The translations under genes were made by a program, and so were the position numbers. This document shows positions 34,401 to 42,321 of a DNA stretch of 64,000 nucleotides, in pieces; positions within the stretch are counted from its first letter, which is position 1; the number at the start of each line of letters is the position of its first letter. Under the pieces are notes generated by a model, which saw nothing but the letters and a program-made list of their open reading frames with translations, searched no databases and was not told the origin of the DNA. The stretch covers positions 1,048,501 through 1,112,500 of the forward strand of contig NZ_CP012154.1 in NCBI RefSeq assembly GCF_001187785.1, in the 5' to 3' direction. Source of the stretch: Wenzhouxiangella marina. Lineage in GTDB: Bacteria > Pseudomonadota > Gammaproteobacteria > Xanthomonadales > Wenzhouxiangellaceae.

Positions 34401-36221
34401 TCAAACCACCCACAGCCAATACAGCCCCAGGCTCGTCACCACCATCAGGATCGCGTTCAACGGCGCACCGACCTTCGCGAAGTCCGTGAATCGATACAGG
34501 CCCGTGCCATAGATCATGGTGTTGGTCTGGTAGCCGATCGGTGACAGGAAGCTGGTCGAGGCGGCGAACATGACGGCCAGCACCATCGGCAGGACGTCGA
34601 TGCCGAGCACATCGCCCAGGGCGATGGCGACGGGGACCAGGATCACCACCGAGGCGTTGTTGCTGACCATTTCCGTGAGCAGAGTGGTGACGGCGTAGAG
34701 GGCCATCAGCACGAAGATCGGATGCCAGTCCGAGGCGAAATGACCCAGCAGCCCGCCCAGCCAGGCCGCGGCACCGGACTTGGTCATGGCGATGCCCAAG
34801 GGAATCACTCCGGCGAGCAGGAAGATCACGTCCCAGGACACGCCCGAGTAGAGGTCGTCCTTTTCGATGCAGCGGCTCAGCACCATGGCGACGATGCCGA
34901 TCAGGGCGGTGACCACGATCGGCAGCGGCGTCAGGGCCGCGCCGAGCACGACGGCCGTGACGATGCCGCCGGCCATCCACATGCGCTTGCGGTCGTACTG
35001 GTCGAGGTGCTCATCGAGGAGCACCAGGTCCGGGTGACGGCGGAGCTTGGTCAGCGCCGACTTGGAAATCTGCAGCAGGGCGATCTCGCCGACGTGCAGG
35101 GTCTCGCTTCCCAGGCGACGGGTCTTGAGTTGCTCAGTTTCCAGACCGATCAGGCGGGCCTGGTAACGGTTCCAGAAACTCGCTTCAGAGGCGAGCTGGC
35201 CGCTGAAGCGCTGCCGATTGCGCAGCAGGACTCGCACCAGCTGGCCGTCGGCGCGTGCCTGCCGCGGTCGTTCCATGTCCGAGATCACGTCGACTTCGTC
35301 GGATTTCAGCAGGTCCATGACCTGGCGCACCGTGGCACGGACCTGGATGACATCGCCGGCGCGGATGTTCAGGCTCGCCGCGCGCTTGATGTGGCTGGAC
35401 TGGTCCCGCTGCAGCTTCAGCAGTTCGATCTGGCTGCGCTCGACGAAGCCCGTCTCTTCCAGGCTCTTGTCGATCAGGGGGCTGCCTTCGGGCACGCCCA
35501 GTTCGACGATGAAGGTCTCCTCGTCTTCGTGCTGCAGGCGGATCCGGTCCTTCTTCGGCAGCAGGGTCCGCCCGACGGTCATGAAATAGACCAGGCCGAC
35601 GCCGAGCACGATCAAGCCTAAGTGGGTGAACTCGAACATGCCGATCTCGCGGCCGAATTCGGGGCGGTCCTTCAGGATGGCAGAGGCCAGGATGTTGGTC
35701 GAAGTCCCGATCAGGGTCAGGGTGCCGCCGAGCATGCCGAAGAAGCTGACGGGAATCAGCAGGCGCGAGGCCTGCATCTTCAGGCGTCGTGCCATGCTCA
35801 GCACGAGCGGGATGGCGACGGCGACAGCGGCCGTGTTGTTGATGAAACCGGAGATGAAGCCGACCAGCAGGGCGATGATCAGCATCATCCGGAGCTCGGA
35901 GTTGCCGACAAGAGGGAACAGGCGCTTGCCCAGGACGTGGATCAGGCCCGATCGCTGGATGCCCGCGGACAGGATGAACATCGCCAGCACCGTCACCGTG
36001 GCCGTGCTCGACAGGCCGCTCAGGCCTTCGCTGACCGTGGGAAAGGCCGACTGCAGATCCACGCCCCGGTCCAGCAGCCACTGCGAATGGCCAAGGAGGG
36101 GGATCACCATCATCGTGATCAGGATCAGGAAGGCGGTGATGTCCAGCGGCAGCTTCTCGCTCGCGAACAGGTACAGCGCTGCCGCGATGACGACAAAGAC
36201 GATGGCGATTTCGATGGTCAT
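34401..36221 (-). CDS. SLC13-family permease with internal RCK_C (TrkA-C) domains
   Basis: A 606-residue inner-membrane transporter. An N-terminal half has about five or six membrane segments with FINNTAAVAVAIPLV and GGTLTLIGTSTNILAS. There is a cytoplasmic insert (about residues 205-400) with two RCK_C-like domains (ELGVPEGSPLIDKSLEETGF and RVLLRNRQRFSGQ to HVGEIALLQ), and a second membrane half with MVSNNASVVILVPVA and LSPIGYQTNTMIYG. This layout matches SLC13/SAC1-like sulfate or other anion permeases. It is the second SLC13 relative in the window but of a different subfamily. Substrate unknown; sulfate is a guess. Confidence 0.9.
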   Translation of the reverse strand: MTIEIAIVFVVIAAALYLFASEKLPLDITAFLILITMMVIPLLGHSQWLLDRGVDLQSAFPTVSEGLSGLSSTATVTVLAMFILSAGIQRSGLIHVLGKRLFPLVGNSELRMMLIIALLVGFISGFINNTAAVAVAIPLVLSMARRLKMQASRLLIPVSFFGMLGGTLTLIGTSTNILASAILKDRPEFGREIGMFEFTHLGLIVLGVGLVYFMTVGRTLLPKKDRIRLQHEDEETFIVELGVPEGSPLIDKSLEETGFVERSQIELLKLQRDQSSHIKRAASLNIRAGDVIQVRATVRQVMDLLKSDEVDVISDMERPRQARADGQLVRVLLRNRQRFSGQLASEASFWNRYQARLIGLETEQLKTRRLGSETLHVGEIALLQISKSALTKLRRHPDLVLLDEHLDQYDRKRMWMAGGIVTAVVLGAALTPLPIVVTALIGIVAMVLSRCIEKDDLYSGVSWDVIFLLAGVIPLGIAMTKSGAAAWLGGLLGHFASDWHPIFVLMALYAVTTLLTEMVSNNASVVILVPVAIALGDVLGIDVLPMVLAVMFAASTSFLSPIGYQTNTMIYGTGLYRFTDFAKVGAPLNAILMVVTSLGLYWLWVV

Positions 36222-36344
36222 GGTGAGGCCGGTTCCGGCGAGGTCGCGAGCCGGCAGCTTACACCAGGCCTGACTTTCGTCACGCGAGTCCTGCCGCCGA
36301 ATCAGGTATGCTTCATGCGTTCCTGCTCATATACCGGAGTTCCA

Positions 36345-38804
36345 GTGCGCTCGCTGAATCCAAGCAAACCCGTCTTCGTCCTGTTTTCCCTGCTGCTGAT
36401 CGGTGGCGCGGCCGAGGCGGCGATCCGCCAGACCAAGATCGACTGGGAGGACCATTTCCGCCAGCTCGACGAAGTCCTGCCCACGCCCAACGTCTACCGC
36501 AACGCCGCCGGCGAACCGGGGCCGCAGTACTGGCAGCAGCAGGTCGACTACGTCATCAGCGTCGAGCTCGATGAAGACGCTCGCCGCCTCGAGGCCACGC
36601 AGCTGATCAACTATCGGAACAATTCCCCCGACACGCTGCGCTACCTCTGGCTGCAGCTCGATCAGAACCGCTTCCGGTCCGACTCCATCGCCGAACTGAC
36701 CACTACTTTCGGCGGCGTCGGTCGGCGGGGGCCGGGGACGCGCTCGGCCTCCGGCGACGCGCCGGCTCAGATCAGCCTGGGTGAGCTTCGGCGCCGGCAG
36801 TTCATGGCCGACACGGAACTGGGCTACCAGCTCGACAACCTGATCGACGAACTCGGGCGGCCGCTCGAGCACGTGGTCGTCGGTACCAACCTGCGCATCG
36901 ACCTGAACGAGCCGCTGCGTCCGGGCGAGGACATCGCCTTCTCGATGGACTTCGCCTTCAACATTCCCGAGGAAGACGCCGTCTGGGCCCGCGCCGGCTA
37001 CGAGCATTTCCCGGACGACGCCCGCGAGGGCGGCAACGACATCTTCCTGTTCGCCCAGTGGTTTCCGCGCCTGCACGCCTACACGGACTACGAAGCCTGG
37101 ACCAACAAGCCCTTCCTGGGCCGTGGCGAGTTCACCCTGGAGTTCGGCAACTACGACGTCGAAATGACCGTTCCGGCGGACCACATCGTGGCCTCGACCG
37201 GCGAGCTGCAGAACCCGGATGACGTGCTGACTGCGACCCAGCGCGAGCGCCTCGAACAGGCGCGTTCGGCCGAGCGCCCGGTGTTCATCGTCACCGAGGA
37301 GGAAGCCCTGGAGAACGAGCGCGAAGGCAGCGATGCAATGCGCACCTGGCGTTTCCGGGCCGAGAACGTCCGCGACTTCGCCTGGGCCAGTTCGCGCAAG
37401 TTCATCTGGGACGCGCGCGGCTACCACCAGGGCGGCGAGGTCCAGCCCCTGGTCATGGCCATGTCCTACTACCCCAAGGAAGGCGGTGAGCTGTGGCAGA
37501 AGTACTCCACCGAGTCGGTCATCCACACGATGGAGGTCTACTCGCGCTTCTCCTTCGACTACCCCTATCCCGTCGCCATCTCGGTCAACGGCCCGGTCGG
37601 CGGCATGGAATACCCGATGATCACCTTCAACGGGCCGCGCACGACCCTGCAGGAGGACGGCAGCCGCACCTATTCCCTGGCCGAGAAGCGCTTCCTGATC
37701 GGCGTGGTGATCCACGAGATCGGGCACATCTACTTCCCGATGATCGTCAACTCCGACGAGCGCCAGTGGACCTGGATGGACGAGGGTCTGAACAGCTTTC
37801 TCGACGGTGTCGCCGGGCGTGAATGGGACCCGGAGATTCCCTGGGGCGTGGAGCCGGCGGACGTGGTGGACTACATGCGCTCGGAGATGCAGGTGCCGAT
37901 CATGACCCAGTCCGACAGCGTCCTGAATCTGGGCCCGAACGCCTACACCAAGCCGGCCGTGGCCCTGAACATCCTGCGCGAGACGATCCTGGGTCGCGAA
38001 CTGTTCGACTTCGCCTTCCGCGAGTACTCGCGCCGCTGGCAGTACAAGCGCCCGACCCCGGCCGATTTCTTTCGCACGATGGAGGAGGCGAGCGGTGTGG
38101 ACCTGGACTGGTTCTGGCGCGGCTGGTTCTATTCGACCGACCACGTCGATATCTCCATCGACCGGGTCTATCGCCTGCGCCTGGACACGGAGGATCCGGA
38201 CATCGACTTCGACCGCCTGAGACAAGAAGAAGCCGACAAGCCCCTGTCCCTGACCGTCGAGCGCAATCGCGAGGAGGGCGATCTCTGGATCGAGCGCAAT
38301 CCGGACATCCGCGATTTCTACGACGACAACGACCAGTTCACGGTCACCAATCGCGAGCGCAATGCCTATCGGGATTTCCTTGAGGGCCTGGACGACTGGG
38401 AGCGGGCCGCCCTCGAGCGCGCGGTCGAGGAAGACCAGAACTACTACGTGCTCGATTTCTCGAACCTCGGCGGTCTGGTCATGCCGATCATTCTCGAGCT
38501 GAGCTATGCCGATGGTGAGAGCGAGATGCTGCGCATCCCCGCCGAGATCTGGCGGCGCAGCCCGGAGCAGGTCTCGAAGCTGATCGTGACCGATCGAGAA
38601 CTGGTCCAGGTCGTGGTCGACCCGCGCTGGGAAACGGCCGACGTGGACATCGAAAACAATCACTATCCGCGCCGGATCATTCCTTCCCGTATCGAGTCCT
38701 ACAAGCAGCGTCGCTCGGATGCCGACGACCCGGTTCGCCGGGACCTCATGCACGACAGCACGATCGAGCTGGAGGAGGACGACGAAGAGGGTGAGGGCGA
38801 GTGA
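36345..38804 (+). CDS. M1-family secreted metallopeptidase
   Basis: An 819-residue zinc peptidase with a signal peptide (MRSLNPSKPVFVLFSLLLIGGAAEA). The catalytic site is HEIGH followed by 18 residues and Glu (WMDEGLN), the gluzincin HExxH-x18-E pattern, with GGMEYP upstream as the GAMEN-like substrate strand and a C-terminal acidic tail (LEEDDEEGEGE). Likely a periplasmic or surface aminopeptidase. I chose GTG 36345, with a CCGGAG site just upstream. An ATG at 36315 sits on a probable -10 (TATGCT) and would add residues before the signal. It overlaps the next gene by 4 nt. Confidence 0.9.
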   Translation: MRSLNPSKPVFVLFSLLLIGGAAEAAIRQTKIDWEDHFRQLDEVLPTPNVYRNAAGEPGPQYWQQQVDYVISVELDEDARRLEATQLINYRNNSPDTLRYLWLQLDQNRFRSDSIAELTTTFGGVGRRGPGTRSASGDAPAQISLGELRRRQFMADTELGYQLDNLIDELGRPLEHVVVGTNLRIDLNEPLRPGEDIAFSMDFAFNIPEEDAVWARAGYEHFPDDAREGGNDIFLFAQWFPRLHAYTDYEAWTNKPFLGRGEFTLEFGNYDVEMTVPADHIVASTGELQNPDDVLTATQRERLEQARSAERPVFIVTEEEALENEREGSDAMRTWRFRAENVRDFAWASSRKFIWDARGYHQGGEVQPLVMAMSYYPKEGGELWQKYSTESVIHTMEVYSRFSFDYPYPVAISVNGPVGGMEYPMITFNGPRTTLQEDGSRTYSLAEKRFLIGVVIHEIGHIYFPMIVNSDERQWTWMDEGLNSFLDGVAGREWDPEIPWGVEPADVVDYMRSEMQVPIMTQSDSVLNLGPNAYTKPAVALNILRETILGRELFDFAFREYSRRWQYKRPTPADFFRTMEEASGVDLDWFWRGWFYSTDHVDISIDRVYRLRLDTEDPDIDFDRLRQEEADKPLSLTVERNREEGDLWIERNPDIRDFYDDNDQFTVTNRERNAYRDFLEGLDDWERAALERAVEEDQNYYVLDFSNLGGLVMPIILELSYADGESEMLRIPAEIWRRSPEQVSKLIVTDRELVQVVVDPRWETADVDIENNHYPRRIIPSRIESYKQRRSDADDPVRRDLMHDSTIELEEDDEEGEGE

Positions 38805-39313
38805 AGCGCGCCTGGCTGATCATCCTGGTCGGTCTGCTGGCCCTGCCGGCCAGCGCCCATGAACTGAAGGCCGGCCTGACCCGTGTGCTGTTCAACGAAC
38901 GCAGCGGGAACCTCGAAGTGATGCATCGCCTGCTGCTGCACGACGCCGAGCACGCCTGCCGCCAGCTCTTCGACGGCCAGGCCGATCTGATCGGCGACCC
39001 GGTCACCCTGGAGCGCTTCAGCGCCTATGTGCGCGAGGGCTTCCAGCTGGCCATCGATGATGAGCTCGTCGAGCTGGCCTACGTGGGCGCCGAGATCGAC
39101 GGCCGGCACATCTGGGTGTATCAGGAGGCCCCGATCCCGGCCTCGGTGGGGCACTTGAGCATCGATCACCGCGTGCTGCGCGATGTCTGGGCCGAGCAAT
39201 CGAACCTGGTCAATATCGAGGGCCGGGGCCCGATCCGGAGCCTTCGCTTCAGCGGCAACGACGGCGTGCAATCGATCGCGATGACGGATTCAGCGGCTCG
39301 CCTCGAGGATTGA
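38801..39313 (+). CDS. DUF6702 exported protein
   Basis: A 170-residue protein with signal peptide (MKRAWLIILVGLLALPASAHE). The body matches DUF6702: HELKAGLTRVLFNERSGNLEVMHRLLLHDAEH near the N-terminus, a central FSAYVREGFQLAIDD, then IWVYQEAPIP and DVWAEQSNLVNIEGRG. The family is periplasmic and often sits beside M1 peptidases as here; its role is unknown. The GTG start overlaps the peptidase stop by 4 nt. Its 3' end overlaps darP on the other strand by 24 nt. Confidence 0.85.
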   Translation: MKRAWLIILVGLLALPASAHELKAGLTRVLFNERSGNLEVMHRLLLHDAEHACRQLFDGQADLIGDPVTLERFSAYVREGFQLAIDDELVELAYVGAEIDGRHIWVYQEAPIPASVGHLSIDHRVLRDVWAEQSNLVNIEGRGPIRSLRFSGNDGVQSIAMTDSAARLED

Positions 39314-39859
39314 TCGAAGGAAGGCGAACAAGTCGCGAAAGCTCTTGGGTTGGCGTTGTTCCGGGTCCTGGCCGGCGTGATCCTTGCGCGCCTGGCGGAT
39401 GAGCGAGCGCAGATGCTGCACGTCCGAGCCCGGGTAACTGTCCAGCCATTCGGTCAGGGCATCGTCCTCGTGGATCAAGCGATCGCGCCAGCGTTCGACT
39501 TCGTGCAGGCGGGCCGATTCGACCGCGCGACCGGCGGCGAAGGCCTCGACAGCCTCCTTCAGCGGGGTCGGGTCGATGCCGCGGATCAGTTTTCCGAGAT
39601 ATTGCATCTGGCGCTTCCTGGCGCCATGGGCGGTGATGCGCGCATAGGCCTCGATCGCCTCGCGCAGGTCTTCGGGCATGTCGATGGCCTTGCGCCGCGA
39701 CGGTGGCAGCTCGCTGACCGCCACCCCCAGCTTCTGCAACGCCAGGGACTGGCGCTTCAGCTCGCTCTTGCTGGGGCCGAGATCCGGTGACGATTCGCCG
39801 CCATGGCCCTCGTTCGGCTCCGGAGCCCGTCGGATCTTCATTCGTGAACGGCGTGCCAT
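39290..39859 (-). CDS. darP: Ribosome biogenesis factor YjgA/DarP
   Basis: A 189-residue DUF615 protein: PSKSELKRQSLALQKLGVAVSELP, LREAIEAYARITAHGARKRQMQYLGKLIR and the late RWRDRLIHEDDALTEWLDSYP with HLRSLIRQARKD are the family blocks. E. coli DarP binds the late 50S precursor and helps shape the peptidyl transferase centre. It is basic and fully helical by eye, with a disordered Glu/Pro start. Single gene, transcribed toward the DUF6702 gene. Confidence 0.95.
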   Translation of the reverse strand: MARRSRMKIRRAPEPNEGHGGESSPDLGPSKSELKRQSLALQKLGVAVSELPPSRRKAIDMPEDLREAIEAYARITAHGARKRQMQYLGKLIRGIDPTPLKEAVEAFAAGRAVESARLHEVERWRDRLIHEDDALTEWLDSYPGSDVQHLRSLIRQARKDHAGQDPEQRQPKSFRDLFAFLRSILEASR

Positions 39860-39999
39860 GCATCGGCTCCGGTTTCAGTTGGACCTGATTCTAGCGGAGT
39901 CCCGCGCCGCTCCGTTGATGAGATGCCGTTCTGCGTTGAACGCTTTCTTAAGATTCCCCGAGTTATCATGATTTCTGGCTTTGGCAATTTACGGCAACG

Positions 40000-41409
40000 A
40001 TGTCAGAAACACGATGTGCGGGAACGTTCCTGGGGCTTCTGCTCGCGGTCGCCTTGCTGGGCAGCACCAACCTGTCCGCCCAGGTGCACCGATCCGCGAC
40101 CGGCATCGGTGATGCCCTGATCCTGCCCTACTGGACCGCAGCGGGCGGGAACGACAGCCTGCTCTCGATCCGCAACGACAGCGAGCGCGCCAGCGCGATC
40201 AAGCTGCTGTGGCTGGACGAGCAAGGTGGAGTGGCTCGCTCGGCGAATCTCTACCTGAACGCGCGATCGATCTGGACCGGTGCCGCCACCGATGAAATGA
40301 ATCCACGGATGGTTCATCCCCTGCAAGCGAACGCATGTCTGCTGCCATTGGTCTTGAACGAGGAGACCGAATACAGCGCGAATGTGCGCGAGTTTTCTCT
40401 GGGCGCGACGCGGGGCTCGATGGAGATCATCGAAATGGCCAGTATTGCCCTGGATTCGCCCCTCGCACCCGAAGGAAGGTGGATCGACTGCGAGGCCCTG
40501 GCCCAGCGCTGGAGTGACGGAGCCTGGTCCGTCGATGCAGCAGAAGGTCTGCTGCCGCCGGCCGGTAGCCTGAGCGCCAACAACAACCTGATCAACGTGG
40601 CCCTGGGCGGCATGAACACGATCGAAGCGACCGCCCTGGGCGGCTTCAGCGATGTCGTGCAGCACACCCTGCCTGAGGTGCTGACACCCGATCTGAGCCA
40701 AGCGGTCGATTCCGATGCGCCGGGGGGCGGCGTCCGAAGCGCCGTCTGTGAAGGTGGACATTGTCGCGTCGATGAGTGGTCGCGGCCGGTGGAAGCCGTG
40801 GCCGCCGCCCTGGTGACCAGTGCCGTGATCTCCGACTACAGTGTGGCGCCGGGACTCGGGGCAGACTTCGACTGGCTGTTGCACCGCCCGCTGGATCGCT
40901 ACCAGGACTCGGTCGAGGGCTTTTCGATCGGTTCCTCACCCTGGGTCAGTTTCCATACCCGTGGGGGCGATCGCTATGTCTATTGTCCACCGCAGGTCGG
41001 CTGCATTCCGGGAAGTCCGCCGGGCACCGACGAAACGCCCTTCGATAGCGACGAGTTTCTGCTCGAGCTCGATGCGGCCCTGCACGTACTGTCCATGTCC
41101 CGTGAGGTCTTCGGAGGCGAACCCATCTCTCCGATTCTCGGACACCCCGTCGAGCTGAATGCGACGCCCTTTCCCTCCTTGAGCGAATTCGAGGGAAATG
41201 CCTTCGACGAGGGCATCGTCCGCCTGCGCTTCGACGGGCAGGACACGCCGCTGGTGGCCCCGGGGGGACGCGCTTATGTCGGTGAGCCGGTGATTGCCGT
41301 CGGTTTCCAGCAGTTCACCAATGGCGGTTTGCCGGGAGGAACCCTTGCCAACTATCGCGGTACCGAGGCGCCACGCTACGAGGTGACGATCATCGAGCCG
41401 CAGGAATAG
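40000..41409 (+). CDS. Exported protein of unknown function
   Basis: A 469-residue protein with a signal peptide (about 1-28, cleavage after LSA). The opening of the mature part, GDALILPYWTAAGGNDSLLSIRN, looks like a beta-sandwich start, and short strands and loops run through the protein. It has six scattered cysteines (for example CEGGHC, and CPPQVGC) that could form disulfides. I do not recognise the family. The gene stands alone between darP (divergent) and the beta-lactamase gene (convergent, 20 nt away). Confidence 0.7.
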   Translation: MSETRCAGTFLGLLLAVALLGSTNLSAQVHRSATGIGDALILPYWTAAGGNDSLLSIRNDSERASAIKLLWLDEQGGVARSANLYLNARSIWTGAATDEMNPRMVHPLQANACLLPLVLNEETEYSANVREFSLGATRGSMEIIEMASIALDSPLAPEGRWIDCEALAQRWSDGAWSVDAAEGLLPPAGSLSANNNLINVALGGMNTIEATALGGFSDVVQHTLPEVLTPDLSQAVDSDAPGGGVRSAVCEGGHCRVDEWSRPVEAVAAALVTSAVISDYSVAPGLGADFDWLLHRPLDRYQDSVEGFSIGSSPWVSFHTRGGDRYVYCPPQVGCIPGSPPGTDETPFDSDEFLLELDAALHVLSMSREVFGGEPISPILGHPVELNATPFPSLSEFEGNAFDEGIVRLRFDGQDTPLVAPGGRAYVGEPVIAVGFQQFTNGGLPGGTLANYRGTEAPRYEVTIIEPQE

Positions 41410-41429
41410 GCTGAGTCCATCTGACCCGT

Positions 41430-42242
41430 TCAGGGGTCCGGCCAGGCGCCCAGCAGTTCGAGCGCCGCGCGCGTGATCGCCTGTCGCTTCGGCGCGTCCT
41501 GCCCGCCTTCGGGCAAGTCGATGTGGGTGGCGAAGAACACCGGGCCGTCGGGGAATTCGACCCAGCCGACCCACCAGCCGTACTGCCGGTCCTCGAGCAC
41601 CTGCCAGCCGGTCTTGGCGCGCAGGATCCAGTGGCGGCCGGCGGCGGTGATGATGAAGTCCTTGACCAGGCGCTGGTGGGCCTCGGAGAAGGGCAGCTCG
41701 TTGCGGTACAGGCGCTCGAGGAAGTCGATCTGCTCGATCGGCGAAATGGCCAGCTCGCCGTCGAGCCAGAAACGATCGATGCCGCCGCCTGGGTCGGCGT
41801 TGCCGTAGTCGATTCTCTCCAGATAGTCGCGCTCGCGGTCTTCGCCGAGGGCGCGGGCGAAGTCCTGGTAGACCCAGACCGCCGAGTTGCGCATCGAGGA
41901 GCGCGGCGTCTGGTCCTGGTTCCAGGCCGAGATCACCCGTTCGACGCCGTCCCATTCGAAATGATCGAACTCGTCGTTGACCAGGCCCGCATCGAGGGCA
42001 AAGAGCATGTGCGGGATCTTGAAGGTGGAGGCGGGCCCGAAGCGCGTGGCGGCGCGGTCCGGGTTGTGGGCCCAGCGCTCATCCGAGCGCAGATCGTGCA
42101 CGACGAGCGTGCCTTCCACGCCTCGGGAGTTGAACAGATCGGCCCAGTCGGCGCGGGCTTGCCATGGCTCATCGGCGATCGCGGTCTGGTCGAGCAGGCT
42201 GAGGAGGGCGGCGCCCAGTAACAGGAAGGTCGGCTTGGTCAT
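41430..42242 (-). CDS. Class D (OXA-type) beta-lactamase homologue
   Basis: A 270-residue periplasmic serine hydrolase with a signal peptide (about 1-23). All class D motifs are present in order: PASTFK (nucleophile Ser72, carboxylatable Lys75), SAV (120-122), YGN (146-148), Trp159 (which shields the carbamylated lysine in OXA enzymes) and KTGW (210-213). This makes catalytic competence likely, although activity against clinical drugs cannot be inferred. Close relatives include penicillin-interactive BlaR-type domains, but this one lacks a membrane sensor. It sits alone between an unknown exported protein and a kinase, with no integron or IS signs. Confidence 0.92.
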   Translation of the reverse strand: MTKPTFLLLGAALLSLLDQTAIADEPWQARADWADLFNSRGVEGTLVVHDLRSDERWAHNPDRAATRFGPASTFKIPHMLFALDAGLVNDEFDHFEWDGVERVISAWNQDQTPRSSMRNSAVWVYQDFARALGEDRERDYLERIDYGNADPGGGIDRFWLDGELAISPIEQIDFLERLYRNELPFSEAHQRLVKDFIITAAGRHWILRAKTGWQVLEDRQYGWWVGWVEFPDGPVFFATHIDLPEGGQDAPKRQAITRAALELLGAWPDP

Positions 42243-42321
42243 GGTGAGTCGACTGGATGGAGGGGGCTCTGATTTCTAGAGTCCCTGCTCGGCAATGCGT
42301 TCACTGTTTCTGCTTCGGGGT

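Noticed and set aside
36327-38753. 808-codon minus-strand frame opposite the M1 peptidase
   Set aside because: Antisense shadow without domain features.
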